Source: Streptomyces sp. ITFR-16
GTDB taxonomy: Bacteria; Actinomycetota; Actinomycetes; Streptomycetales; Streptomycetaceae
Assembly (NCBI RefSeq): GCF_031844705.1
Contig: NZ_CP134609.1
Location: forward strand, 6,200,001-6,264,000
Direction: 5' to 3'
Length of the DNA: 64,000 nucleotides
The notes beneath the pieces were generated by a model. That model made no database searches. It was not told the DNA's origin and worked only from the letters and a program-made list of their open reading frames with translations. The translations under genes and the position numbers were made by a program. This document shows positions 9,728 to 18,481 of this stretch, in pieces (the first letter of the stretch is position 1; each line of letters begins with the position of its first letter).

Positions 9728-10417
9728 CTATAGCGGGGGCAGCGCCGGAAGGGGTCCGCCCTCGGCGGTCAGCGCGGAGCCGTCCCGCCGTCCGCTGAGC
9801 CAGCCGAGCAGCCCGGACGCCGTGCCGCGCACCGTGACGGGCCCGCCCGCCGCGCCGCCGCCGGTCGTCCAGGACCGGCCGGTGTCGTCGGTCGCGACCG
9901 TCGCCACCACGTCGGGGTGCCCGGCGAAGCGCTCGGCGAGGAAGTCGATCTCCCGCGCGGTGAACTCGTCCGGCAGGTCCTCCAGCTCGTAGCCGACGTC
10001 CAGGTCCACGTGGTGCAGCTCGACCTCGATGCGGCGGCGGAAGGGGACCCGGGAGGCCGAGTCCGTCACCCCGTTGCGCAGCGCCACCGTGCGTGACCAG
10101 TCCGCCGGTGCGGCGGCCGCGTCCTGGAAGCGGTCCGCGCTCGCGGCCAGGTCGGCGAGCTGCTCGGCCCGCGGCCGGGGCGCGTCACGCTCGATGTCGC
10201 GGTCGCGGGTTTCGCTGTCTGCGTACATCGGCCGGCCTCGGAGAACATTTACGAGCGCGTCGGCGTTACGAGAGAGGTGCGCGACGACATGACCCCGGGT
10301 CCAGCCCGGCAGCCGTGACGGTTCGGCGAGTGCGACGTCGTCCAGTTTCCCGGTGGCGCTGAGCAGTCGATCCGTCGCTTCACGCAGTGCTGCGAGGTCG
10401 TGCACGTGATCATTCAT
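9728..10417 (-). CDS. Maleylpyruvate isomerase family mycothiol-dependent enzyme
   Basis: A 229-residue protein of the DinB-like four-helix fold used by mycothiol-dependent maleylpyruvate isomerase. Visible family traits are an N-terminal helix, LPGWTRGHVVAHLSRNADAL with the conserved His pair, and RRIEVELHHVDLDVGYE with further metal-binding His residues, followed by a small C-terminal domain. ATG 10415-10417 was chosen because it begins the first helix directly. The true substrate is not known. It appears to form a two-gene unit with the MBL hydrolase and is divergent from uvrA. Confidence 0.87.
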   Translation of the reverse strand: MNDHVHDLAALREATDRLLSATGKLDDVALAEPSRLPGWTRGHVVAHLSRNADALVNVLRGRPMYADSETRDRDIERDAPRPRAEQLADLAASADRFQDAAAAPADWSRTVALRNGVTDSASRVPFRRRIEVELHHVDLDVGYELEDLPDEFTAREIDFLAERFAGHPDVVATVATDDTGRSWTTGGGAAGGPVTVRGTASGLLGWLSGRRDGSALTAEGGPLPALPPL

Positions 10418-10592
10418 GGGGCCGAGCCTAGCCCCGCCACTCATTCGGGTGAAGGAGTCATCAGCCGTCCGTAATTCGAATGCGCGTGCTATACGCTCGG
10501 AGTCGAAAGCTCCGTACACCGCTGTGGCGCCCCCCATACCCTGGGACAGGGGCTCAGTTCCCCCGCTTCTCTCTAGAAAGGTGCGGACCGGC

Positions 10593-13500
10593 GTGGCCGA
10601 CCGTCTCATCGTCCGTGGCGCTCGCGAGCACAACCTCAAGAACGTCTCGCTCGACCTCCCCCGCGACTCCCTCATCGTCTTCACCGGACTCTCCGGGTCG
10701 GGCAAGTCGTCGCTCGCGTTCGACACGATCTTCGCCGAGGGCCAGCGGCGCTACGTGGAGTCCCTCTCCTCGTACGCCCGGCAGTTCCTCGGCCAGATGG
10801 ACAAGCCGGACGTCGACTTCATCGAGGGCCTGTCGCCCGCCGTCTCCATCGACCAGAAGTCGACCTCGCGCAACCCGCGCTCGACGGTCGGCACCATCAC
10901 GGAGGTCTACGACTACCTCCGGCTGCTCTTCGCCAGGATCGGCAAGCCGCACTGCCCCGAGTGCCACCGCCCGATCTCCCGCCAGTCGCCGCAGGCCATC
11001 GTGGACAAGGTCCTCGGCCTGCCCGAGGGCAGCCGCTTCCAGGTGCTCTCGCCGCTGGTGCGCGAGCGCAAGGGCGAGTTCGTCGACCTCTTCGCCGATC
11101 TGCAGACCAAGGGGTACAGCAGGGCCAGGGTCGACGGGGCGACGGTCCAGCTCTCCGAGCCGCCCGTGCTCAAGAAGCAGGAGAAGCACACCATCGAGGT
11201 GGTCATCGACCGGCTCACGGTGAAGGACAGCGCCAAGCGCCGGCTGACCGACTCGGTCGAGACCGCGCTCGGCCTCTCCGGCGGCATGGTCGTGCTCGAC
11301 TTCGTCGACCTCCCCGAGGACGACCCCGAGCGCGAGCGGATGTACTCCGAGCACCTCTACTGCCCGTACGACGACCTCTCCTTCGAGGAGCTGGAGCCGC
11401 GCTCCTTCTCCTTCAACTCCCCCTTCGGCGCCTGCCCCGACTGCACCGGCATCGGCACGCGCATGGAGGTCGACCCGGAGCTGATCGTCCCCGACGAGGA
11501 CAAGTCCCTCGACGAGGGCGCGATCCACCCCTGGTCGCACGGCCACACCAAGGAGTACTTCGGCCGCCAGATCAACGCGCTGGCCGAAGCCCTCGGCTTC
11601 CGTACGGACATCCCCTGGGCCGGGCTGCCGCAGCGCGCCAAGAAGGCCCTGCTGCACGGCCACAAGATCCAGACCGAGGTCCGCTACCGCAACAGGTACG
11701 GGCGCGAGCGCGCCTACACCACGCCCTCCTTCGAAGGCGCGGTCCAGTTCGTCAAGCGGCGGCACTCGGAGGCCGAGAGCGACTCCAGCAGGGAGCGCTT
11801 CGAGGGCTATATGCGCGAGGTGCCCTGCCCGACCTGTGAGGGCACCCGGCTCAAGCCGATCGTCCTCGCGGTCACGGTGATGGAGAAGTCCATCGCCCAG
11901 GTCGCCGCGATGTCGATCAGCGAGTGCGCCGAGTTCCTCGGCCGGCTGAAGCTGAACGCCCGTGACAAGAAGATCGCCGAGCGCGTCCTCAAGGAGGTCA
12001 ACGAGCGGCTGAAGTTCCTGGTCGACGTGGGCCTGGACTACCTCTCGCTGAACCGCGCGGCGGGCACCCTGTCCGGCGGTGAGGCCCAGCGCATCCGGCT
12101 CGCCACCCAGATCGGCTCCGGCCTGGTCGGCGTGCTGTACGTGCTGGACGAGCCGTCCATCGGCCTGCACCAGCGCGACAACCACCGGCTGATCGAGACC
12201 CTGGTCCGCCTCCGCGACATGGGCAACACGCTCATCGTCGTCGAGCACGACGAGGACACCATCAAGGTCGCGGACTGGGTCGTGGACATCGGCCCCGGCG
12301 CCGGCGAGCACGGCGGCAAGGTGGTCCACTCCGGATCGCTCAAGGAGCTGCTGGCCAACGACAAGTCGATCACCGGCCAGTATCTGACCGGCAAGAAGTC
12401 GATCGAGATGCCCGAGGTCCGGCGCCCAGTCGACCCCTCGCGGCTGCTCACGGTCCACGGCGCCCGGGAGAACAACCTCCGGGACATCGACGTCTCCTTC
12501 CCGCTCGGCGTGCTGACCGCCGTCACCGGGGTCTCCGGCTCCGGCAAGTCGACGCTGGTCAACGACATCCTCTACACCCACCTGGCCCGCGAGCTGAACG
12601 GCGCCAAGTCGGTGCCCGGCCGGCACACCCGGGTCGACGGGGACGACCTCGTCGACAAGGTGGTGCACGTCGACCAGTCGCCCATCGGCCGTACGCCCCG
12701 GTCCAACCCGGCGACGTACACGGGTGTCTTCGACCACGTCCGCAGGCTGTTCGCGGAGACGATGGAGGCCAAGGTCCGCGGCTATCTGCCGGGCCGGTTC
12801 TCCTTCAACGTCAAGGGCGGCCGCTGCGAGAACTGCTCCGGCGACGGCACGATCAAGATCGAGATGAACTTCCTGCCGGACGTGTACGTCCCGTGCGAGG
12901 TCTGCCACGGAGCGCGCTACAACCGGGAGACCCTGGAGGTCCACTACAAGGGCAAGTCCATCGCCGAGGTGCTGGACATGCCGATCGAGGAGGGCCTGGA
13001 GTTCTTCGAGGCCGTCCCGACCATCGCCCGCCATCTGCGCACGCTCAACGAGGTCGGCCTCGGCTATGTGCGGCTCGGCCAGTCCGCGCCGACGCTCTCC
13101 GGCGGCGAGGCCCAGCGCGTGAAGCTGGCGAGCGAGCTCCAGAAGCGCTCCACCGGCCGCACGGTCTACGTCCTGGACGAGCCGACCACCGGTCTGCACT
13201 TCGAGGACATCTCCAAGCTGATCAAGGTGCTCTCCGGGCTTGTCGACAAGGGCAACTCGGTGATCGTCATCGAGCACAACCTCGATGTCATCAAGACCGC
13301 CGACTGGGTCATCGACATGGGTCCCGAAGGGGGCAACGGCGGCGGTCTGGTCATCGCCGAGGGCACCCCGGAGTACGTGGCCGGTGTTCCCGCCAGCCAC
13401 ACCGGGAAGTTCCTCCAGGGCATTCTGGACGCGGACCGGGTGAGCGAGGCCGCGGTGCCGGCGGCGCGCAAGCCGGTCACCCGCAAGACGGCCGCGAAGA

Positions 13501-13643
13501 AGACCGTCGCCGCGAAGTCCGCCCCCGCGAGGAAGACGGCGGCGAAGGCCACCACGGCGAAGGCGGCCATGGCGAAGACCGCCAAGACCGCCGCGGCGAA
13601 GAAGCCCGCGGCCAAGAAGGCGACCCGCGCCCGCAAGGCCTGA
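10593..13643 (+). CDS. uvrA: UvrABC excinuclease subunit A
   Basis: A 1016-residue damage-recognition ATPase of nucleotide excision repair. Two ABC ATPase modules are complete: Walker A TGLSGSGKSS (about residues 31-40) and TGVSGSGKST (about 644-653), each with an LSGGEAQR signature (about 492 and 835) and a DEPS/DEPT Walker B. Zinc motifs CPECH and CENCSGDG...CEVC are present. The last 65 residues are a Lys/Ala/Thr-rich tail (KTAAKKTVAAKSAPARKT), histone-H1-like, as seen in several Streptomyces UvrA proteins. GTG 10593 gives the standard VADRLIVRGAREHNL N-terminus; GTG 10581 is an alternative. No LexA-type or PafBC-type site was found in the 175 bases upstream. Confidence 0.97.
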   Translation: MADRLIVRGAREHNLKNVSLDLPRDSLIVFTGLSGSGKSSLAFDTIFAEGQRRYVESLSSYARQFLGQMDKPDVDFIEGLSPAVSIDQKSTSRNPRSTVGTITEVYDYLRLLFARIGKPHCPECHRPISRQSPQAIVDKVLGLPEGSRFQVLSPLVRERKGEFVDLFADLQTKGYSRARVDGATVQLSEPPVLKKQEKHTIEVVIDRLTVKDSAKRRLTDSVETALGLSGGMVVLDFVDLPEDDPERERMYSEHLYCPYDDLSFEELEPRSFSFNSPFGACPDCTGIGTRMEVDPELIVPDEDKSLDEGAIHPWSHGHTKEYFGRQINALAEALGFRTDIPWAGLPQRAKKALLHGHKIQTEVRYRNRYGRERAYTTPSFEGAVQFVKRRHSEAESDSSRERFEGYMREVPCPTCEGTRLKPIVLAVTVMEKSIAQVAAMSISECAEFLGRLKLNARDKKIAERVLKEVNERLKFLVDVGLDYLSLNRAAGTLSGGEAQRIRLATQIGSGLVGVLYVLDEPSIGLHQRDNHRLIETLVRLRDMGNTLIVVEHDEDTIKVADWVVDIGPGAGEHGGKVVHSGSLKELLANDKSITGQYLTGKKSIEMPEVRRPVDPSRLLTVHGARENNLRDIDVSFPLGVLTAVTGVSGSGKSTLVNDILYTHLARELNGAKSVPGRHTRVDGDDLVDKVVHVDQSPIGRTPRSNPATYTGVFDHVRRLFAETMEAKVRGYLPGRFSFNVKGGRCENCSGDGTIKIEMNFLPDVYVPCEVCHGARYNRETLEVHYKGKSIAEVLDMPIEEGLEFFEAVPTIARHLRTLNEVGLGYVRLGQSAPTLSGGEAQRVKLASELQKRSTGRTVYVLDEPTTGLHFEDISKLIKVLSGLVDKGNSVIVIEHNLDVIKTADWVIDMGPEGGNGGGLVIAEGTPEYVAGVPASHTGKFLQGILDADRVSEAAVPAARKPVTRKTAAKKTVAAKSAPARKTAAKATTAKAAMAKTAKTAAAKKPAAKKATRARKA

Positions 13644-13660
13644 CGCCGGGAGCACGCGAT

Positions 13661-13696
13661 GCGAGGTGGCGGCCCCGCCGGGGGCCGCCACCTCGC
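13661..13696 (+). terminator. uvrA terminator
   Basis: A perfect 16-base inverted repeat (GCGAGGTGGCGGCCCC and complement) with a 4-base loop, 17 bases past the uvrA stop. Confidence 0.85.
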
Positions 13697-13827
13697 CGCG
13701 TCGCGCGCCGGACCCGCCCGCGCGCGGGTGCGTCCGTCTCCGCCGGTATCGTCGGTTACGTCACCGATGCCTCAGTGACCTCGGGCATCCCTGGCACCCC
13801 GCCGCACCTCTGACCCGTGGAGACCGC

Positions 13828-14256
13828 ATGTCCGGCCAGCCCGCCGCCCGCCGCACCGTGCTGAAGGGTGCCGCCCTCGCGGGCGTCGCCGGGCTGGGTG
13901 CGGCCGCCTGCTCGACCGACTCGAAGCTCGGGCACGCCGAGACGCCGACCCCCACCGCACCCGTCGAGCTCGGCACACCCGACGAGATCCCCGTCGGCCA
14001 GTCCAAGCTCTACCGCGAGCAGCGCGTCGTCGTCAGCTGCCCGGCCAAGGGCGAGTTCAAGGCGTTCAGCGCCCAGTGCACCCACGCGGGCTGCCTGCTG
14101 GACCGGGTCGAGAAGAACGAGGGGCACTGCCCCTGCCACGGCAGCCTCTTCGACACGACGACCGGCAAGGCCGTGCACGGCCCGGCGACCGTGCCGCTGC
14201 CCTCCGTCCCGGTCAGGGTCGAGGGCGGAAAGCTGATCGCGGGCCCCGAGGCCTGA
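13828..14256 (+). CDS. Rieske [2Fe-2S] Tat-exported lipoprotein
   Basis: A 142-residue Rieske protein. The N-terminus carries a Tat-type signal (ARRTVLKGAALAGVAG) that ends in a lipobox-like AAAC, so the mature protein is probably tethered outside the membrane by Cys at about residue 28. The Rieske cluster motifs CTHAGC and CPCHGS supply the two Cys and two His ligands. ATG 13828 follows GTGGAGA. A small redox carrier; its partner is not visible in the neighbourhood. Its stop is 15 bases from the convergent HTH gene. Confidence 0.9.
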   Translation: MSGQPAARRTVLKGAALAGVAGLGAAACSTDSKLGHAETPTPTAPVELGTPDEIPVGQSKLYREQRVVVSCPAKGEFKAFSAQCTHAGCLLDRVEKNEGHCPCHGSLFDTTTGKAVHGPATVPLPSVPVRVEGGKLIAGPEA

Positions 14257-14271
14257 GCCCGGCGCGGCCCC

Positions 14272-15198
14272 TCACTCCCAGTCCCAGTCGATCCCGACCA
14301 GACCGGGCCGCACCCCCTGCTCGACCAGATGGACGGTCCGGTGCCGGCCGGTGAGCGTGAGATCCGTCCGGGCCCCGCGCGGCGCCCCCGCCGACACCTG
14401 GGCGAAGCGGCGGCACCGCACCGGCAGCGCCTCCTCGTCGAAGCGGATCTGCAGCACGTACTGCCCGCCGCCGAAGGTGAAGCCGCGCACGTACTCCCCG
14501 CACGGCCCGCCCGTGCCGTCCTCGAAGCCGTAGCCGAAGAGGTACGTCTCGCCCGCCCGCAGCCGGGTGTCGAAGAGCAGCTCCGCCACCAGCACCCCCG
14601 TCTCCGCGTCCCAGCGGACCCGTCCGGTGCGGCAGTTCTCCCGGGCGCTCACCCCGACCCGCGAGGGATCGCACCCCGGATCGCCCCGGTACACGGCGAG
14701 ATAGCGGTCCACCCCGTCGCGATGGGCGCGCACGACGTGCTGCGAGCTCCGGAACTGCATCTGGCGGCCGGGCCCGATCCGTACCCGCTCCTGGTGCCCC
14801 ACCGTGTGCAGCCCGCCGTCCGCCGGTGACTCCATCGCCGCGAGCAGCCGCTCCACCGAGCCGGACGTCTCCATCAGCGAGCGGTACGAGCGGGCCGGCG
14901 GGCGGTCCGCCTCCGTGCGCGGCTCCCCGGCGCCCAGCAGCGCGAGCAGCGAGTTCCCCGGCAGCTCCAGCACCTCCTCCAGCGCCTTCACGGCCCGCAG
15001 GGACTCCGGACGCTGCGGGCGCCGGGCCCCCTGCTGCCAGTAACTCAGGCTGGTCACCCCGACCTTGACCCCCCGGTGCGCCAGATGGTGCTGGACCCGC
15101 TGGAGCGGCAGCCCGCGCACGGAGAGCGCGGTGCGCAGGGCCAGGTGGAACGGGCCGGTGTGCAGCACCTGCGCCAGTTCGGCCTCGGTGTGCTGCAT
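14272..15198 (-). CDS. Helix-turn-helix (XRE-like) transcriptional regulator
   Basis: A 308-residue protein. The N-terminal 85 residues resemble an XRE-type HTH (LPLQRVQHHLAHRGVKVGVTSLSYWQQGARRPQRPESLRAVKALEEVL, written here in parts: QRVQHHLAHRG, VTSLSYWQQG, RRPQRPES). The remaining about 220 residues are beta-rich, with SSQHVVRAHRDGVDRYLAVY and LFGYGFEDGTGGPCGEY, and match no domain I recognise. Six Cys-poor acidic strands suggest a ligand or effector domain. ATG 15196-15198 has GGAGG 4 bases upstream. It sits beside the IS110 element, whose left end lies in its upstream region, so its promoter may be affected. Confidence 0.7.
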   Translation of the reverse strand: MQHTEAELAQVLHTGPFHLALRTALSVRGLPLQRVQHHLAHRGVKVGVTSLSYWQQGARRPQRPESLRAVKALEEVLELPGNSLLALLGAGEPRTEADRPPARSYRSLMETSGSVERLLAAMESPADGGLHTVGHQERVRIGPGRQMQFRSSQHVVRAHRDGVDRYLAVYRGDPGCDPSRVGVSARENCRTGRVRWDAETGVLVAELLFDTRLRAGETYLFGYGFEDGTGGPCGEYVRGFTFGGGQYVLQIRFDEEALPVRCRRFAQVSAGAPRGARTDLTLTGRHRTVHLVEQGVRPGLVGIDWDWE

Positions 15199-15271
15199 GG
15201 GTCCTCCGTAAGTTGTTGGGTGGTCCGGGAGGGCCGGATGTGGCTTATGGGTTCTTGCCGTCAGTGGCTTC

Positions 15272-16634
15272 CCTGGAGTGGCCGTCCGGCTCTCCGGGGC
15301 GCCCTGGCTGCTGATTGAGATGTGCGCGCTGTGTGCGGTCGCTGATTACGGAGATGACAGCGGGGTGTTCCTCGGGCCGACGGCATGTGGTGGGATGCGA
15401 GGAGGGGCACGTGAGCGAGCGGAAGACCCAGGTCTGGGCCGGTATCGATGCCGGCAAGGGCCACCACTGGGCGGCCGTGGTCGACGAGACCGGCGCGACG
15501 CTGTGGTCGAAGAAGGTCGACAACGACGAGTCGGCGATCCTGACCGCGCTCGGTGAGATCCTCGGCCTGGCGGATGAGGTCCGCTGGGCGGTGGATATCT
15601 CCGGCACGTCCTCCGCGCTGCTGCTGGCCCTGCTCGCGGCGCAGGGCCAGCGGGCCGTCTACGTGCCCGGCCGCACCGTCAACCGCATGTCCGGCGCCTA
15701 CCGGGGCGAGGCGAAGACGGACGCCCGCGATGCCTACGTCATCGCCGAGACCGCCCGTCATCGCCGGGATTTCGCCACGATCGACGTGCCCGCCCAGATT
15801 GCCGCCGACCTCGCGCTGCTGACTGCCCACCGCTCGGACCTGGTTGCCGACCGGGTACGGATGATCAACCGCCTGCGCGACGTGCTGACCGGCGTCTTCC
15901 CCGCGCTGGAGCGGGCCTTCGACTACTCGGCCCACAAGGGTGCCCTGGTGCTGCTGACCGGATATCAGACCCCGGCCGCGATCCGTCGACGTGGGCGGGC
16001 ACGGCTGACGGCCTGGCTCGCCAACCGCAGTGTTCGTGGAGCCGACGCGGTCGCGGCCACCGCTCTGGAGGCGGCCCAGGCCCAGCAGACCGCGCTGCCC
16101 GGGGAGGACGCCGCAGCCCAGATCGTGGCCGATCTCGCCGCTCAGATCCTGGCCCTGGACGACCGGCTCAAGAACATCGACCGGCAGATCCGCGACACCT
16201 TCCGCAGCCATCCGCAAGCCGGGATCATCGAGTCGATGCCCGGCATGGGCCCGATACTCGGGGCCGAGTTCGTCGTCGCCGCCGGTGACCTCGCAGCCTA
16301 TGCCGACGCCGGCCATCTGGCCTCGGCGGCGGGGCTGGTGCCCGTGCCCCGCGACTCCGGACGCCGCACTGGCAACCTTCACCGGCCCAAGCGCTACAGC
16401 CGACGCCTGCGACGGGTGTTCTACCTCTCCGCGCAGACCAGCATCATCCGTGAGGGACCGAACCGGGACTTCTACCTCAAGAAGCGCGGCGAGGGCTGCA
16501 AGCACGTCCAGGCCGTCATCGCTCTCGCCCGCCGACGAGCGAGCGTGCTGTGGGCCCTGCTGCGTGACGGGCGAGTCTTCACCTCCGCCCCGCCGGTCAC
16601 GCAGGCGGCTTGACTTCGTCATTGAGACTCCAGG
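15272..16634 (+). mobile_element. IS110-family insertion sequence (ends approximate)
   Basis: One intact IS110-type transposase with non-coding flanks of 212 bases (left, 15199-15410) and 236 bases (right, 16614-16849). IS110 elements lack clear terminal inverted repeats and target duplications, so ends cannot be set from one copy. Candidates are an 8-base inverted pair CCTGGAGT (15272-15279) with ACTCCAGG (16627-16634) and a 7-base direct repeat ATTGAGA (15314 and 16621). Both could be chance in this much sequence. The non-coding flank of IS110 elements encodes the bridge RNA that pairs with donor and target DNA. Confidence 0.4.
15411..16613 (+). CDS. IS110-family transposase (DEDD recombinase)
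   Basis: A 400-residue recombinase. The N-terminal RuvC-like DEDD domain is visible (VWAGIDAGKGHHWAAVVDE, then YRGEAKTDARDAYVIAE with the acidic residues). A coiled-coil middle follows, and then the C-terminal transposase_20 domain (SMPGMGPILGAEFVVAAGD, HLASAAGLVPVPRDSG) that carries the catalytic Ser region of the family. GTG 15411 has GAGGAGG close upstream. The frame is uninterrupted, so the element may be active. Downstream of the convergent-oriented HTH gene start and upstream of a secreted protease. Confidence 0.92.
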   Translation: MSERKTQVWAGIDAGKGHHWAAVVDETGATLWSKKVDNDESAILTALGEILGLADEVRWAVDISGTSSALLLALLAAQGQRAVYVPGRTVNRMSGAYRGEAKTDARDAYVIAETARHRRDFATIDVPAQIAADLALLTAHRSDLVADRVRMINRLRDVLTGVFPALERAFDYSAHKGALVLLTGYQTPAAIRRRGRARLTAWLANRSVRGADAVAATALEAAQAQQTALPGEDAAAQIVADLAAQILALDDRLKNIDRQIRDTFRSHPQAGIIESMPGMGPILGAEFVVAAGDLAAYADAGHLASAAGLVPVPRDSGRRTGNLHRPKRYSRRLRRVFYLSAQTSIIREGPNRDFYLKKRGEGCKHVQAVIALARRRASVLWALLRDGRVFTSAPPVTQAA

Positions 16635-16849
16635 TGAACATTCACGACGCGCGCGGGCCGGGCCGCGCCGACGGGTGCCGGACCGCAGGTGGCCAGGGGG
16701 ACGCGTTCACGCGAGCACCCCCGGCGTTCACACCGCGCTGTTCCCCCGCATTGAAGCGTGTTGACCCGCTCCCGACAACGGTTGATGCTCCTCGACAGCG
16801 TCCGGACGCGCTCCTCGGAACCCCCACCCCCCGCCCCGGGAGGAACGCC

Positions 16850-17467
16850 ATGCGCAACCGAAGAATCCGGCCGGGACGGCTGTCGGTGACAGCCGTTCTC
16901 GCCGTCCTCCTTCTCGCCGCACCCACGGCGACCGCCACCGCCGCCGGCCACGACCGCACCGCCTCCGCCGCGACGGGCACCCTGGCCGCCACCCAGCGGC
17001 TGAACATCACCATGCAGGCCCAGCAGAAGAGCAACTGGTGCTGGGCGGCCTCCGGCAACACCATCGCCGCCTGGTTCGGCCGGAACTACACCCAGAACCA
17101 GTTCTGCAACGCCGCCTTCGGCCGTGCGCAGGGCTACGACTGCCCCAACTCGCAGGCCTCGCTCGGCAATGTCCAGGACGGTCTGTACTGGGCCGGCATC
17201 AACCCCGGCTCGTACGTCACCGGCTGGCTGCGCTATCCCGCCGTGCAGGCCGAGATAGCCGCCGGACGGCCGGTGGAGACCCGCATCCAGTGGTCCTCGG
17301 GCGGCGGCCACATGCACGTCCTGTACGGCTACGACGACGCCAACAGCTGGGTCTACTGGGGCGATCCCTGGCCCTCCAGCAACCGCTACAACTGGGCCTC
17401 GCACGCCTGGTACGTGAACAACAGCGAGTTCTCCTGGACCCACTCGCTCTACCGGATCGGGGCGTGA
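16850..17467 (+). CDS. Secreted papain-like cysteine protease (C39-like)
   Basis: A 205-residue exported protein. A Sec signal peptide (RLSVTAVLAVLLLAAPTATATAA) is followed by a short propeptide-like stretch. The catalytic Cys lies in SNWCWAASGNTIAAW (about residue 64) and the catalytic His in SGGGHMHVLYGYDD, followed by WVYWGDPWP. This is the arrangement of papain-like enzymes related to staphopain/C39-like peptidases. Two additional Cys (FCNAAFGRAQGYDC) could form a disulfide. ATG 16850 has GGGAGGA 6 bases upstream. The next gene starts 4 bases after its stop, so the pair is surely co-expressed. Confidence 0.85.
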   Translation: MRNRRIRPGRLSVTAVLAVLLLAAPTATATAAGHDRTASAATGTLAATQRLNITMQAQQKSNWCWAASGNTIAAWFGRNYTQNQFCNAAFGRAQGYDCPNSQASLGNVQDGLYWAGINPGSYVTGWLRYPAVQAEIAAGRPVETRIQWSSGGGHMHVLYGYDDANSWVYWGDPWPSSNRYNWASHAWYVNNSEFSWTHSLYRIGA

Positions 17468-17471
17468 CGGC

Positions 17472-18356
17472 ATGACCTCCACCCGTACCGTGCGCGGCGC
17501 GCGCCCCTTCGCCGCCGCCCTCGCCGCGAGCGGGGTGCTGGCGGGCGCCGCCCTGCTGACCGTCGCCCCGCAGGCCGCGGCCGCCACCGGCCCCTCGGCC
17601 ACCCCCTCGGCCCTGGCGGCGGCCCATGAGGCGGCCACCGACGCCACCACCCTGGACACCCTGTCCCGGTTCTTCGCCCGGGAGGGCGCCGTCACCAAGG
17701 CGGCCGCCGCCCCACGGATCGAGGGCGCGGCCGTGCCGGTCCGCACCCTGTCCGCCGACTTCGTCGCCGGTGAACCGGGGGCGCCCGTCGCCGACCTCGA
17801 CTACCTGGCCAGCACCGCCGTCTCCTCGGACGGCCAGAAGGCGTCCCTGTGGACGCTGCCCGAGCCGGGCAGGGACGGGAGCTGGCAGGTGGTGAACATC
17901 GCCACCGGCGACGACGAGAGCCGCTACGCCGCCGCCGGTGCCCGCAAGCTGCCCGGCGGCCTCGTCTTCCGCGAGCCCCAGATCGACGCCTGGTACGTCC
18001 AGAAGGGCGGCCGGGTGCTCCCACTGGACCAGGACGCCGTCCGCGCGGTCGGCGCCGACGGGACCACGCTGGCCGCCTACCGCACCCGGGTACGGGCCGC
18101 GTACGCGGACAAGCTGCCCGGCTCCGCGTACGCCCGCTCCGGCCGGGCCGGCGGCTACGGACCGTCCGGCGCGACCGACGAGAAGGGCGGGAAGGCCGCG
18201 GCGGCGCGGTCCGGGCCCGCCATCGCGGCGGACACCGGCCCGTCCACCGCCCTGACCGCCACCTCCGGGGCGGCCGCGGCGGGCGCCGTCGCCGTACTCG
18301 CCCTGTGCGGGGCCACCGCCCTGCGCAACCGCGGCCGCCGCCGCGGGGAGGGGTGA
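17472..18356 (+). CDS. Secreted, C-terminally membrane-anchored partner of the protease (function unknown)
   Basis: A 294-residue protein with an N-terminal signal peptide (FAAALAASGVLAGAALLTVAPQAAAA), a soluble extracellular domain of about 190 residues (SRFFAREGAV, WTLPEPGRDGSWQVVNIATGDDESRY, AWYVQKGGRVLPLDQDAVRAV) and a low-complexity Gly/Ala stretch. It ends in one hydrophobic helix (GAVAVLALCGATAL) and RNRGRRRGEG, which is a stop-transfer anchor. I do not recognise the domain. Tight coupling to the papain-like protease suggests that it is an inhibitor, chaperone or anchored substrate of that enzyme; this is inference from context only. Confidence 0.65.
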   Translation: MTSTRTVRGARPFAAALAASGVLAGAALLTVAPQAAAATGPSATPSALAAAHEAATDATTLDTLSRFFAREGAVTKAAAAPRIEGAAVPVRTLSADFVAGEPGAPVADLDYLASTAVSSDGQKASLWTLPEPGRDGSWQVVNIATGDDESRYAAAGARKLPGGLVFREPQIDAWYVQKGGRVLPLDQDAVRAVGADGTTLAAYRTRVRAAYADKLPGSAYARSGRAGGYGPSGATDEKGGKAAAARSGPAIAADTGPSTALTATSGAAAAGAVAVLALCGATALRNRGRRRGEG

Positions 18357-18384
18357 CGGCGGGCCCCGCCCGCACCCGAAGACC

Positions 18385-18429
18385 CCGGGCCCCGGGACAC
18401 GTGCCCCCAACCCGTGTCCCGGGGCCCGG
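18385..18429 (+). terminator. Terminator of the protease operon
   Basis: A perfect 17-base inverted repeat (CCGGGCCCCGGGACACG at 18385-18401, complement 18413-18429) with an 11-base loop, 28 bases past the stop and upstream of the uvrC promoter. Confidence 0.85.
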
Positions 18430-18451
18430 CGCCATCCGTGCGCACCCCGAG

Positions 18452-18474
18452 CTGTCACTGCCCGCAAGTAGGGT
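18452..18474 (+). promoter_or_regulatory. PafBC/RecA-NDp-type damage promoter of uvrC
   Basis: CTGTCACTG (18452-18460), 8 bases, TAGGGT (18469-18474), then 7 bases to the uvrC ATG at 18482. The invariant TGTCA core, spacing and TAnnnT are kept; two flanking positions differ from the perfect ogt and uvrB copies. Leaderless transcription is again implied. Confidence 0.6.
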
Positions 18475-18481
18475 GGGACCC

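Noticed and set aside
10418..10592. SOS (LexA) or PafBC box before uvrA
   Set aside because: No CGAAC-N4-GTTCG and no TTGTCRGTG-like element could be found by eye.
15314..16627. ATTGAGA direct repeats as exact IS110 ends
   Set aside because: A 7-base match between two flanks of over 200 bases is expected by chance, and it would leave under 100 bases for a bridge RNA.
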